From Flaveria trinervia (lineage: Eukaryota > Streptophyta > Magnoliopsida > Asterales > Asteraceae), in assembly GCA_025506515.1 (NCBI GenBank), contig CM046444.1, positions 72,088,192-72,152,191 of the forward strand: a DNA stretch of 64,000 bases, in the 5' to 3' direction. The notes under the pieces were generated by a model. That model was given only the letters and a program-made list of their open reading frames with translations, searched no databases and had not been told where the DNA came from. Shown here piece after piece: positions 54,231 through 64,000 of the stretch. The position numbers and the translations under genes are program-made. Every line of letters starts with the position of its first letter. Position 1 is the first letter of the stretch.

Positions 54231-55222
54231 TGTTGGATCTTGTACGCCCAATACACATACAAGAATCATGTGCTTAGTATGTTATGATCCAAGTCGGGTC
54301 ATACCCAATAACAAGCTAAACAAACACCAATAAATATTTATTTCTCGATGAGATCATACAAATAAATATTGAAACCAATTTAGAAAATGGGTTTTCTAAA
54401 ACATTCCTTTTGTAATAGAACTACATTATATGGATAATTTGTTCATGAGAAATTATTTGTTCCATTATTATGTGAGTTAAATAATAAAAATAATTATGTG
54501 TTAAATTTATAAAATTAAAAGGGGTTTAATTTTATAAACATATGGATTAAATAAAGACTGCAAATTTTATATAACTGAAATGGGAGGGAACCCATTTTGA
54601 AACCCAGTTTCGGCCGCCCTTGGTGGTCTTGGGATTCTTTTTTTGTCTTGTTTCAATACCAGACTTTAACTCTCTAGCACTCAATCTTCACACTCTCTCT
54701 CATACACACATGCAAAAGCTCTCATTCCTCCTTCTCTTTGGCTGAAAAATTCGTTTTTCTTGGCTATTTCTCAAGTTCAAGTTGGCTGATTTTCAGCTTT
54801 GTTGAAAGGAGAAGAGATTTGGTGTTAACCTCCTTACAAGTTAGGTGTTTGGCAAGAGCTTATGGGTATACAAGCTTGAGATCTTCTTCTTTGGAGGCTT
54901 CCATTCAAGAAGCATCATTACCTTCTTCTTATCCATACAACATCCTCTTGTTGTTGAAAGGTAGTTTCAAGAACACCCTTTGGTTGTTCTTTTCGTTTTG
55001 ATAGCATTTCATTTCACATACATATGATCCTTGTTCACGGTTTTTATTTTGGGCTAGAAATGCTTCATATTTTCATATTGTTAAACCCACTTTTAACACC
55101 TTATATCCGCTGTGTTTTGTAGTTTAAATGGTTAAACTAGCTTTCATTATCTTGTAAGAAAACCAAACAAAAAAATAACTTTCCGTAGATTGGTAACCTG
55201 CGGATGTGTTGATATTTTAACA
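54231..55222 (+). repeat. C3 3' LTR (end uncertain)
   Basis: The start is clear (TGTTGGATC after the polypurine tract). The middle matches the C1 LTR (TCGGCCGCC near 54610, CT-rich tract near 54690). The end is proposed at TTTTAACA (55222). Around it GTAGATTGGTAACCT occurs twice (about 55184 and 55239), so a small duplication blurs the boundary. 55223-55263 is not assigned. Confidence 0.7.
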
Positions 55223-55263
55223 AAGCATAATTTATTTTTGTAGATTGGTAACCTATGGAAAAA

Positions 55264-57472
55264 TGTAAGGCCTAGTTTCCCGGGACGCTCACAACTGGTC
55301 GATCATTGCACAAAAACACATATAATTTACATTTACCATTACTAAAATATTGCAGCGGAATAAATTTAAACCGTTTCATCTCATTATAATTGATTTTGCA
55401 AAATAATACGTTGTTGATAAATTACAAAATATAACTCGTTGCATTATATCACAAAAACATTTTCGTTATACAAAATGTATACCACCCAAAATAAGCCAAG
55501 TAGCCACCTGTGCCATCCTCAAGAAACATTACCTGCCAACTGAAAACACATAAAAGTCAGCGTTGCCGAGTGAGTTCTAGTTTTAAAATAAAATATACTT
55601 TACTTTCGTTTGAAACCTTTCTTTATTTTCATACGCAATCATACATCATACGTACACATAGATAATAGCATTATTATCTTCCATCAACATTCATTAACTT
55701 TCGTTCATTCATCATCATACGTTATCGTATCATTCGTTATCTTCCTTACCGTACCTTACGTACATTCATCATTAACTTCTAGACACTCCAGGCCAATGCG
55801 AGGATCTATACCCCATCGTAATGTATAAAGCGGGTACTAGGCCGAAGTTTATAAATAGACTCCCATACATTATGCCATGTGGCTTGACCATAGTGCCGGG
55901 GTAATTTTTTTTGTACCTACGTCATGTGCTATACTCCACCGTCATGCATAAAGCAGTTACCGGGCTGAAGTCAATAAATAGACCCCCATACATTGTGCCT
56001 GGTGGCTAGACCACAATACCGGGGTAAGTGACAAGGGTGTCCTACATATGGCCAATCACAAAGATTAGACCCATTGTGCATCCTTCTGGGTAGCTAACCC
56101 ACACACCGTTGAGCTAAGACCCTTCATTGGGTGTGAACCTCCATACAATGCTTGCAAGACTTTCTTTACTTTCCTTTCATTAATGCATGCATTATTTCAT
56201 TAATTACGTTCCTCTTTTCATTATCTTCCACTTTACGTTACATAATACTTTTTGTTTACTTCATAATCATACCACCAAAAGCCATGGAAAATAAACATAC
56301 ATAACAAGGAAAATAACATAATCATAACCATACCATACACATCATAATCATAACCGTTGAGCTAAGACCCTTCATTGGGTGTGAACCTCCATATAAGGCT
56401 TGCAAGTCTTTCTTTAGTTTCTTTTCATTAATGCATGCGTTATTTCATTAATTACGTTCCTCTTTTCATTATCTTCCACTTTACGTTGCATAATACTTTT
56501 TGTTTACTTCATAATCATACCACCAAAAGCCATGGAAAATAAACATACATAACAAGGAACATAACATAATCCTAACCATACCATACACATCATAATCATA
56601 ACCGTTGAGCTAAGACCCTTCATTGGGTGTGAACCTCCATACAAGGCTTGCAAGACTTTCTTTACTTTTCTTTCATTAATGCATGCATTATTTCATTAAT
56701 TACGTTCCTCTTTTCATTATCTTCCACTTCACGTTACATAATACTTTTTGTTTACTTCATAATCATACCACCCAAAGCCATGGAAAATAAACATACATAA
56801 CAAGGAACATAACATAATCATAACCATACCATACACATCACATCATCAACATAACATAACATACATCACCCATCATCATAACGTCAACTTACAACACTCC
56901 TGAAACATCCCAAGTCAAAGTTTACACTTAAGATTTTTCAAAAAATTTAGAAAATAATTCTATGTCTTGGGCACTATGCAGGCGCATAGGGAACACTTAG
57001 GCACATAGGAGACTTCTGGGTGCATGGGCACTATTTGGGCGTATGACCCAACACTTAATCATTCTGGCAAGGTTCTAGGCACATGGGTACTATGCAGGTA
57101 CATGGGCACTATGCAGGCACATGAGTTCCTCGGCGCATGGGCAATCTAGGCATTTGGGGCACTTAACCAAATTCAGCCTATCCTAGGCGCATGGCCACTA
57201 TTGAGGTGCATGGTTTTTAGGTGCATGGGGAAAAGACTTAGACGTCTGGACATTTGGGTGCATGGGCCACTGTTCAGGCACATCGGCAAGTAACTTACAA
57301 TAATTAATCAGAATTCGCACCCGAATTCAGTTCCAACATAATCTAAGCTTAGTTCTAACATTCTAAGCATCATAAAAAGAACAAAATATCATCATAACAT
57401 CAAGATCACCTGAAACCATAACCCACCCGCATTCATACACACATAAAATACGGGTATAATACTGTAAGGCCC
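55264..57472 (-). repeat. Gypsy-type LTR, partial, with internal tandem repeats
   Basis: The plus strand starts TGTAAGGCCTAGTTTCCCGG and parallels the LTR at 57473-59768, but lacks the part nearest TGTAACACCC and is cut at 57472 by that second LTR. It contains a ~125-bp duplication (about 55790-56030), a three-copy 248-bp tandem repeat (56104-56848) and a GCGCATGGG-type array (56975-57290). No coding. Confidence 0.72.
56104..56848. repeat. Three tandem copies of a 248-bp unit inside a gypsy LTR
   Basis: ACCGTTGAGCTAAGACCC starts at 56104, 56353 and 56601. The copies differ by only a few bases each and every copy includes the TTCATTAATGCATGC stretch. The sister LTR at 57473-59768 has a single diverged equivalent near 58357-58600. 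Recent expansion by slippage or unequal exchange. Confidence 0.88.
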
Positions 57473-59768
57473 CATTCCCGGGATGCTTACAGTTGGTCGA
57501 TCATCGCACATAAAACATATAATTTCATCATCTTACATAAAAATGTTGTAGTGGAAACATTTAAAACCTCCATTTCATTGCATTACAAAAGCTTTTGCAA
57601 AATAATACATTGTTGTCAAAATTAGAAAATACATGTTACATTTCATCACAAAAGCATTGTAGATATGGATGCCATCCAAAAAAGCCAAGTAGACGCCCCT
57701 ATGCCATCCCCAGCAACTTTATCTCCAACCGGAAACAAATAAAAGTCAGTGTTGCTAAGTGAGTTCTAGTTTTTATAATAAAACATACTTTATTTTCATT
57801 TAAAAACGTTCTTTACATTCATGTGATCATACATCATATGTACACATAGATAATATCATTATTATCTTTATTATCGTTCATCACATACTTTGTTAACTCT
57901 TTCTTTCTTTACCATAATCATTATCAATATCTGGATCAGTGTCCTCAGCTATGCCTAGAATAAATGGAGTACTTGGGAGAAGTTCATAAATTGATTTCCA
58001 CACTGCACATAGCCTGGCACCAGCTCGGGGTAAGCAACAAAGATCCCAACTGCATTCTACACCCCCAACATTATACATACTCGGGTACTGGGCAGAAGAT
58101 CATAAAATGACTTCCACACTTCACATAGCCTCGCACCAGCACCGATGTGGGTAACCACTATGAACCACTATATACAACACCCCCATATTATGCATAGTCG
58201 AGTACTGGGTTGAAGATCATAAAATGACTTCCACACTACACATAGCCTAGTACTAGCATCGAGGTGCGTAACCACTATTCACCATGTACCACATCGTTGG
58301 TTAGTCACAAAGACTGGAACCCCTGCGTGTATCCTTAAGGGTTAGCTAAACCACACAAAGTTGAGCTTACGACCTTTTAGGTCGTGCACCTCCGTACATA
58401 TTGCTTGCAACCCTTTCCATACTGTCACTTTCATTAATACATGCACACCATCATTATGTTCCTCTTTCATTATCCCACTTTACATTACATACTACTTTCA
58501 TTACATTCATTGGCGTTCAACGCAAACCACAAGAAGACAATCATACATAACAATAAGAAACATAACAACATACAACATCATTACACAAGGAAACATCGCA
58601 CACACATAACATACATCATGCATAATCATACATGGTCATGCATCACACAAATCACGCGCATCACATCATATAACCATATGGCATCACACATCATCATACA
58701 TCATATCATCATCAACCCCAAAGGTCCGAGCCGACATCTGCACTTTCCTGAAAGACAAACAATAAACAATGATCATTCGGGCATGTGGACCCTACTCGGT
58801 CGCATGGTCTTCCATACGTATGAGAACATTTAGCAGAATGGCCCTCCGGTCGCATAGCCTCCAGTCGTATGATTTCCATGCGCATGAACCTCGGTCGCAT
58901 GAAATCCGGGCATATGGACGTCACTCGCATGACCTTCATGCAGATACCCTCAGTCGCGCCTCCTTTTGTGTGAATGAACTTCAATCGCATAACTCACAAG
59001 CGTATGGACTCTAGTCACATGACCTTCATCCGCATTTCCTTTAGATGCATGAACTTCATCCGCCTTTCCTTGGTCGCATGAACTTCCATGCGTATGACCC
59101 TCAGTCGTATGATTCTCATGTGAGTGGCCCTCAGTCATGCGAATGAACCTCAATCGCACCTCATTTGGCCGTATGGCCTCCATTCGGTCGTCTAGCCCTA
59201 GTTAGTTAAAGAATACAGTTCATCCCGAACTACAGATATCATTTTTGGCCTCCAAACCCTTCCAATCCTCTCTAAGCTCAAATCAACCATCCTAAATCTT
59301 AGGAAAGCATACGCCCACACCATTCAAGCACAACCAAGCCCGAAATCAAGCCCCACCCATATCAAACACATTCACATACGCATACATTTGGGTTCAACAC
59401 CCAACTTTTTAAAAACGGGTTTTTGATGTGTTCCAGCCCCAAAAATCGTCAAAAAATGTGTATAAGAGGGGTCCTAGAACTCACCTTGACAACATCGCCG
59501 AGTAGAGCTTTGATTCAACCCGCTACACTTTGATTTTCGAGCTCGAACCCACTCGAATCAAGTCTTTCCCTTCTTTTCTCCCTTTTCTCTCTACTTTCTC
59601 TCTATGTTGTAGAATTTTGGAGATATGGGGAGGGTGTAGGCTGCCCTCCCCTTTTATTCTCCTTCTCTTTCAAACTTTCTTTCATTTTGCCAAGTTTGGT
59701 CCCCCGACTTTGGGCTTTATTCCTGTTCTTTCTTTCGTCGTCTTCAAATAAAATATCCGGGTGTTACA
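57473..59768 (-). repeat. G2 3' LTR (2296 bp)
   Basis: Minus strand TGTAACACCCGGATATTTT (59768) to GGAATGGGGCCTTACA (57473). It includes three ~115-bp imperfect repeats (57950-58275) and an array of CGCATGAAC/CGTATGAC words (58775-59190). The frames at 58361-58990 lie in these repeats and are not genes. Confidence 0.82.
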
Positions 59769-60290
59769 AGTCCACTCCCCTTATATAGGTTTCGTCCCCA
59801 AAACCTGTCATTCCTTAAACAATTGCGGGCAATACTATCTCATCTCTTTTTCGGTCTCCCACCTAGAATTCAATCGGTCTACGTCATCTATCAACACACG
59901 ACTTCTTGTCTATCTTTGGCTTCCTTCATCAGGGCTTTGATCCTTTTGATCTTCTCAGTCGTAGCCTAGATCACCTCAATACTTCCCAAACGGCCTTTGG
60001 TGCTCGGCCTTCACTTGTAAACAAGTAAAGCATTTACTCCCGTACTCCACCATATCATGCTTCATACCCAGCCACCAATAACCTTTATCCAGGTCTCAGT
60101 ACATCTGATAGTTGGGAAATTAGTGTATGCACATACCTTAATCGGCCAAGTAGGCAATACGTCTAGTCCTCATGCACTTTCCTGCCACCGCCATCGAAAT
60201 AAACCTCGGAATCATCATTACTCGATCACCTTAAATCGTCAGCGTGATCCAGTCAGGCGCAGTCAACCGTATCATCCTTTTTGCGGTACA
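59769..60290 (-). pseudogene. G2 polypurine tract and integrase fragment
   Basis: AAGGGGAGTGGACT (minus strand, 59769-59782) is the polypurine tract. Beyond it GMKHDMVEYGSK and CFTCLQVKAEHQRP (about 60000-60070) are the zinc-finger end of gypsy integrase, followed by KIKALMKE-type sequence. The catalytic core and RT are missing. Confidence 0.7.
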
Positions 60291-60672
60291 CAATGTTCGC
60301 TTCGTACTACGCCAAACAATCCACTCCTAGGGCCACATCGAAGGGCGTATCTATATTCTTACTACTAACATGTAATTTAGCATAGAAAGTAGCAGGATTA
60401 AAATTTTTACTAGTGCCAGAATCGAACAACAACAAGACGAAAGGTTGATTTACTAGAAACGTACCTGACACAACATCGGGCTCCGCCCTAGCCTCCTCCT
60501 GCATGAGCGTGTAGGCGCTGTGTTCGCCCTCTGTCCTTCTCCACTGGTCTTCTTCACCCCCAAACCTTCCGCCCGTGGCTTCTTGCAATCCCTGCTCATG
60601 TGGCCTTCCTCCCCACAAGAATAAAACCTCCTCACACCGTAGTTCTTCGCCACGTGTCCGGTTCCTCAACAA
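60291..60672 (-). pseudogene. G2 aspartic protease
   Basis: The frame 60672-60307 ends with VVSGTFLVNQPFVLLLFDSG: DSG is the catalytic loop of gypsy proteases, here TSKNF follows. LHVSSKNIDTPFDVALG continues the fold. The frame runs on from Gag without a stop, as is usual. Confidence 0.78.
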
Positions 60673-61778
60673 CGGAAAAAGACATTGGTCCCCAATCTAC
60701 ATTCCCCGGGGTGTTGGTGTCCACACTTGTCACACATTCTCAACCCAAAACCGGGTGTGACCACACGCTGGTCATCCAGCCGTGCACCTTTGTTACTTGA
60801 AGTGGCTTCGCCACGTCCAGGTCGCTTCCCATCCCGATTTTGATCGCTCCCTCCTTCCTTGCTAGCTTTTGTCACCACCGCAGTTCTTTCATCATATAAC
60901 TTCCCCCCGAAGTCAACCGCCAACCAAAACATGCTCGGTCAGGTAGCGATCATGTGCCTGCGGATGTCCGCCGGTAGCCCCTGAATGTATCTGTTAATCT
61001 TTCGTGACAAAGACATCACTTGGTCCGGCACTAGACGTGTCATCTCGTTGAATTTGGTGGTGTACTGCTCATGCGTCATGGTTCCCGCCTCCAACTGCAG
61101 GAACTCTCTATCAACCTTATTCTACTCCCTATGAGGACAAGACTCCTCAATCACCAGCTTCTTCAACTCCGACCATCTTATCCTCCAATTGCCCGACTAC
61201 CCTCGACTTGGACTATATTGTCCCACCAACATAGAGCCGAGTCCACAAAAGAGTGGGCAGCAAACTTCACTTTTCTGGTCTTCCCTGCACTCGTTAATAT
61301 TTAGAACAGCTTCCATTTTCCTCACACATCGGTGAGCAGCAGCAACAGTGCCATTACAATCTAAAGTTGGGGGCTTGCATCTCGTAAATGCCTCATAGTT
61401 ACAGCCTCGTGCCACCTCCTGCATGGGCTCTTCTTCCTCCTCCTCATCACTAGAGAGAACCGTCTTGGTTTCTGGTTGCTCGCGTCCTCCCGAGGACCTG
61501 TTCCTCTCCTTTCTCTCTCCTTCTCGTACAAGCTTAATTTCTTCGGTCACCACAGGTGGTAGGATCATCTGCATGACCTGATGAACTTCTTCCACTACCG
61601 CCTCCTTCACTGAGGTTCTCAGATTAGCACTTTCATCACCGCCCTCCGGATGAGGGGTCTCGGGTTCTTCATGAACCACTTTTTCAACTCTAGGTCTTCC
61701 TCTTGTGACCCGTGGTTCAGCACCACATCCACCACCACCTCCACGATATGAAGTTTTAGAAGATCTACCACAGGCCAT
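60480..61778 (-). pseudogene. G2 Gag with two zinc knuckles
   Basis: ATG 61778: MACGRSSKTSYRGGGGGC, an acidic middle (SSDEEEEEEPMQEVARGCNY) and KMEAVLNINECREDQK. Capsid remnants lie at 60930-61190. The C-terminal frames 60932-60666 and 60653-60453 contain CDKCGHQHPGEC and YSCGEEGHMSRDC; in the latter the first Cys is Phe (RRFYSC). A stop and a shift occur between 61197 and 60932. Confidence 0.8.
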
Positions 61779-62128
61779 TCACACGCACACTGAAACATTC
61801 AAACACCAACACGGTCATTCAAGGGAACAACTCAGTTTATGTTAAGTATAGTATGTCCCTAATTACAGTGGCCAGTTGTGATTGGCCACTTACTTTACTC
61901 TTCCTACCCTGAGCATTACCTATCCTGACTACATCAGTATTAAAATCTACAAACAACATATAAACCACATAACATGCACACATAATACTGGTTAACATTA
62001 CGAAAATACCTCATGGCACGCAACTACTCAGACTGGCATCCCTTCCCTTTCCGTCCCATTCTCAGTTTATGTTAAGGTTTATTTTGAAAATTTACCCATT
62101 TCACTTAAACTTTGGCTCTGATACGAGT
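61779..62128 (-). other. G2 leader and primer-binding site
   Basis: Untranslated. The PBS on the minus strand reads TCGTATCAGAGCC (62114-62126), one mismatch from the initiator-Met complement. The expected LTR end (TTACA) is not adjacent; instead the interior of another LTR begins at 62129, showing a deletion. Confidence 0.7.
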
Positions 62129-62864
62129 TGTATGGTTTTTGGGCGCATGGGGAAACACTTAGACGTCTGGACATTTGGGTGCATCAGCCACAATTCAGGC
62201 ACATGGGCAAATAACTTACAAAAATTCATCAGAATTCACACCCGAATTCAATTCCAACATAATCTAAGCTTAGTTATAACATTCTAAGGATCATAACAAG
62301 AACAAAACATCATCATAACATCAAGATCACGCAAAATCATAATCCACCGGTATTCATACACACATAAAATACGTGTATAATACCCATTTAAACAAAAACA
62401 TTTACACATGCAATTCCAGCCCCAAAAACAAGTAAAATGGGGGTTCTAGAACTCACCTTAGAAGCCTTTAGGTATGACTACCTTCAAACCCGTTTGCTAT
62501 GAGCTCAAACACCTAAAACCCTTCTATTCACAAACACACATATGCATATAACAAGGCATAGGCCAGCCAAGATCAACTCAAAACAAAGAACTCTTACCTT
62601 GAATTCCACCTTCTTCTTGATCTTTCTTCAAATATTTGAATGCTCCACTTCTTTCTCTCCTTAAAATAGGGGAAAAGTGGATGTGTAACCCCTCAACTTG
62701 GGTTAAATTGGGAGTGGGTGAGCATTCCCACTTTTACATCAACTTTTGAAACGTTTTATTCTTTTAACATATTTAACCCCACAACTTGGGTTAAATTGTA
62801 TTTCTTTCTTTTTCTCCACACTTTATTTTTCCTTTCTCATCTTTAAAAATATCTGGGCATTACA
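62129..62864 (-). repeat. G3 3' LTR, partial
   Basis: Minus strand starts TGTAATGCCCAGATATTTT at 62864. The left 255 bases (TTTGGGCGCATGGGGAAAC onwards) match 57208-57472. At 62129 it is fused to the G2 PBS. About two thirds of the LTR is missing. Confidence 0.72.
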
Positions 62865-63719
62865 AGTCCACCCCATTATATTGGTTTCATCCCTGAAACT
62901 TGTTATTCCTCAACAGATGAGGGTAATGATGCCTCGTCTTTTCTTTAGACTCCCATGTAGACTCGGATCCCTTCCAGTGCTTCCACTGTACATGCACAAG
63001 AGGAACCACTTTATTCTTTAACCGTTTCTCCTTATGATCAATAATCGCCACTAGCTGGTCCACGTAATTGAGGCGTTCATCAAATTTGATATCTTCCAGT
63101 TGTACAATCATATCCTCGTCAGCTAAACACTTTCTTAGATGAGATACATGGAATATCGGGTGAATTCCACTTAACTCATCAGCTAGTTCCAACCTATAGG
63201 CCGCCTCTCCTACTCGCGCAATGATTCGGAAAGACCATACGTATCCCGGGTTCAAGTTGCCATGCTTCCTAAACCGAATGATGCCTTTCCAGGTGGGTCT
63301 TTCAACATAACCTTGTCACCCACCTGGAACTCAATTGGTCTACGTCTCTTATCGGCATACGACTTCTGCCTATCCTTGGCCACATTCACTAAGGCTTTGA
63401 TCTTTTCTAGCTTCTCAGTTGTAGCCTCAATCACCTTAACATTCCTTAATTCTTTATGGACAATATCACCCATATGGCATCGTATCCCTTCGCGGTATGC
63501 GTTAACTTCATGATAATGACCATGGTGATATACTCCCACTTCCACTTGGGTATATCCAATGTTTGGATCTTCCCGTATGACTTTTGATGTTCTGCCTTCA
63601 CTTGCAAGCAACTAAATCACTTATTCACATACTCTGCTACATCATGGTTTGCACCCGGACACCAATAATCTTTCTTTATGTCTTGATACATCTTCGTAGC
63701 ATGGGGACGAATGGAGTAT
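62865..63719 (-). pseudogene. G3 integrase C-terminal part with chromodomain-like end
   Basis: The frame 63255-62887 reads RLELADELSGIHPIFHVSHLR and VPLVHVQWKHWKGSESTWES, the region that precedes and forms the chromodomain-like tail in gypsy chromoviruses. The frame 63611-63252 has KIKALVNVAKDRQKSYADKRR and FQVGDKVMLK. The frame 63853-63617 contains DIKKDYWCPGANHDVAEYVNK (zinc region). The catalytic core between is largely deleted. The tail would target integration to heterochromatin in relatives. Confidence 0.82.
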
Positions 63720-64000
63720 TGTTGGACCAAAGAACTAATGAGCCGGATCAAAAACCTTAAGTCCCACAGACGACACAACAACTGCTGAAGTCCACAACAG
63801 CTGAAGACAAGTCTGAAGACACAAGTTGCTGAAGACAAAGTCTGAAGACACAAGTGCTGAAGACAAAGTCTGAAGACCCAAGTGCTGAAGACAAAGTCTC
63901 AAGACACAAATGCTGAATACAAAGTCTGAAGACAAAGTCTGAAGACACAAGTGCTGAAGACAAAGTCTGAAGATACAAGTGCTGATGACAAAGTCTGAAG
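63720..64000 (+). repeat. A3: family A copia LTR, cut by the window end
   Basis: Starts TGTTGGACCAAAGAACTAAT after AGTAT (63715-63719). From about 63797 it is a tandem array of GCTGAAGACAAAGTCTGAAG units (period about 28-30, some eight copies, spacers ACACAAGT). Only the first 281 bases are seen, so it cannot be said whether it is a solo, 5' or 3' LTR. Open frames on the opposite strand (CLQTLSSA repeats) are products of the array, not genes. Confidence 0.85.

Larger units (their letters stand above)
52046..55222 (+). mobile_element. C3: Ty1/copia retrotransposon, family C, 3' half
   Basis: Begins inside RT and continues through RNase H, the 3' UTR (53461-54219), the polypurine tract GTGGGAGAT (54220-54230) and a 3' LTR starting TGTTGGATCTTGTACGCCC (54231). 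The 5' half is missing. Frames are shorter than in C1. Opposite orientation to C2. Confidence 0.87.
57473..62128 (-). mobile_element. G2: Ty3/gypsy retrotransposon with internal deletion
   Basis: Minus strand: PBS (62114-62126), leader, gag (61778 to about 60480), protease (to about 60300), then directly an integrase fragment (about 60130-59790), polypurine tract and the 3' LTR (59768-57473). RT and RNase H are absent, removed by a deletion between PR and IN. The order PR-(RT)-IN and the Gag type indicate a chromovirus, Tekay-like (inference). Confidence 0.8.
62129..63719 (-). mobile_element. G3: Ty3/gypsy retrotransposon, 3' part
   Basis: Minus strand: integrase C-terminal part (63719 to 62890), polypurine tract (62865-62880) and 3' LTR (62864 down to 62129, inner part missing). 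Interrupted on the right by the A3 LTR in the integrase zinc region (reading SIRPHATKMYQ). The LTR matches 57208-57472 for its left 255 bases. Confidence 0.78.

Noticed and set aside
55610..55828. 72-codon plus-strand frame in gypsy LTR
   Set aside because: AT-rich LTR translation without domain; the equivalent position in the sister LTR is not open.
58361..59183. Several overlapping frames on both strands (up to 130 codons)
   Set aside because: All lie in the repeat-rich gypsy LTR, are His/Thr- or Arg/His-rich translations of short repeats, and lack a domain.
63735..63978. Minus-strand frames with CLQTLSSA repeats (possible repeat protein)
   Set aside because: Direct product of the CTGAAGACAAAGT minisatellite in the family A LTR.

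Overview
This is a repeat-rich stretch of plant nuclear DNA in which almost everything recognisable is LTR retrotransposon. The primer-binding sites (PBS) match plant initiator-Met tRNA, and the Gag/Pol sequences are typical plant Ty1/copia and Ty3/gypsy. The Gag style (for example a Gag that begins with a DPHNTGSSTKP motif) resembles elements I associate with Asteraceae, but that placement is inference. I see no rRNA, tRNA, CRISPR array or prokaryotic operon, and no clearly intact host gene.

Names used here. Copia family A: A1 (-, 940-8168), A2 (+, 37155-45648), A3 (+, LTR only, 63720 to the window end). Copia family B: B1 (-, 8771-14462) and B2 (-, split into 32855-37154 and 45649-48026). 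Copia family C: C1 (+, 15160-23119), C2 (-, 48027-51964), C3 (+, 52046-55222). D1 is a long-Gag copia (+, 24364-32861) split by a gypsy-like insertion G1 (29106-32123). Gypsy chromovirus-like pieces fill 55264-63719 (a partial LTR, G2 and G3, all minus strand).

Layout. 1-935 holds an unrecognised ORF end and an array of AACTACTGA/TCAGTAGTT inverted units. 940-8168 is A1. 8169-8770 is an LTR-like fragment. 8771-14462 is B1, truncated before RT. 14463-15160 and 23119-24363 are two halves of an unidentified minus-strand coding module (ORF A and ORF B) that was split by C1, cut at its 3' end by B1 and at its 5' end by D1. D1 carries G1 and is joined to B2 head-on at a 7-bp microhomology. A2 sits inside the gag of B2 with a perfect TCCTA target-site duplication (TSD). 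The 5' LTR of B2 in turn lies inside the 3' LTR of C2. C3 follows in opposite orientation to C2, then the gypsy block, which A3 interrupts.

None of the elements has an intact gag-pol frame, although several catalytic motifs survive (YVDD in A1, A2, C1, C2 and C3; DD35E in A1, A2, B2 and C1). Any autonomous movement would therefore need protein from elsewhere. The most informative parts of the window are the datable insertion order, the unknown ORF A/ORF B module, an extra ORF downstream of pol in A2, a shared two-zinc-knuckle Gag architecture, and short-period CGCATG-type arrays that occur in both copia and gypsy LTRs.
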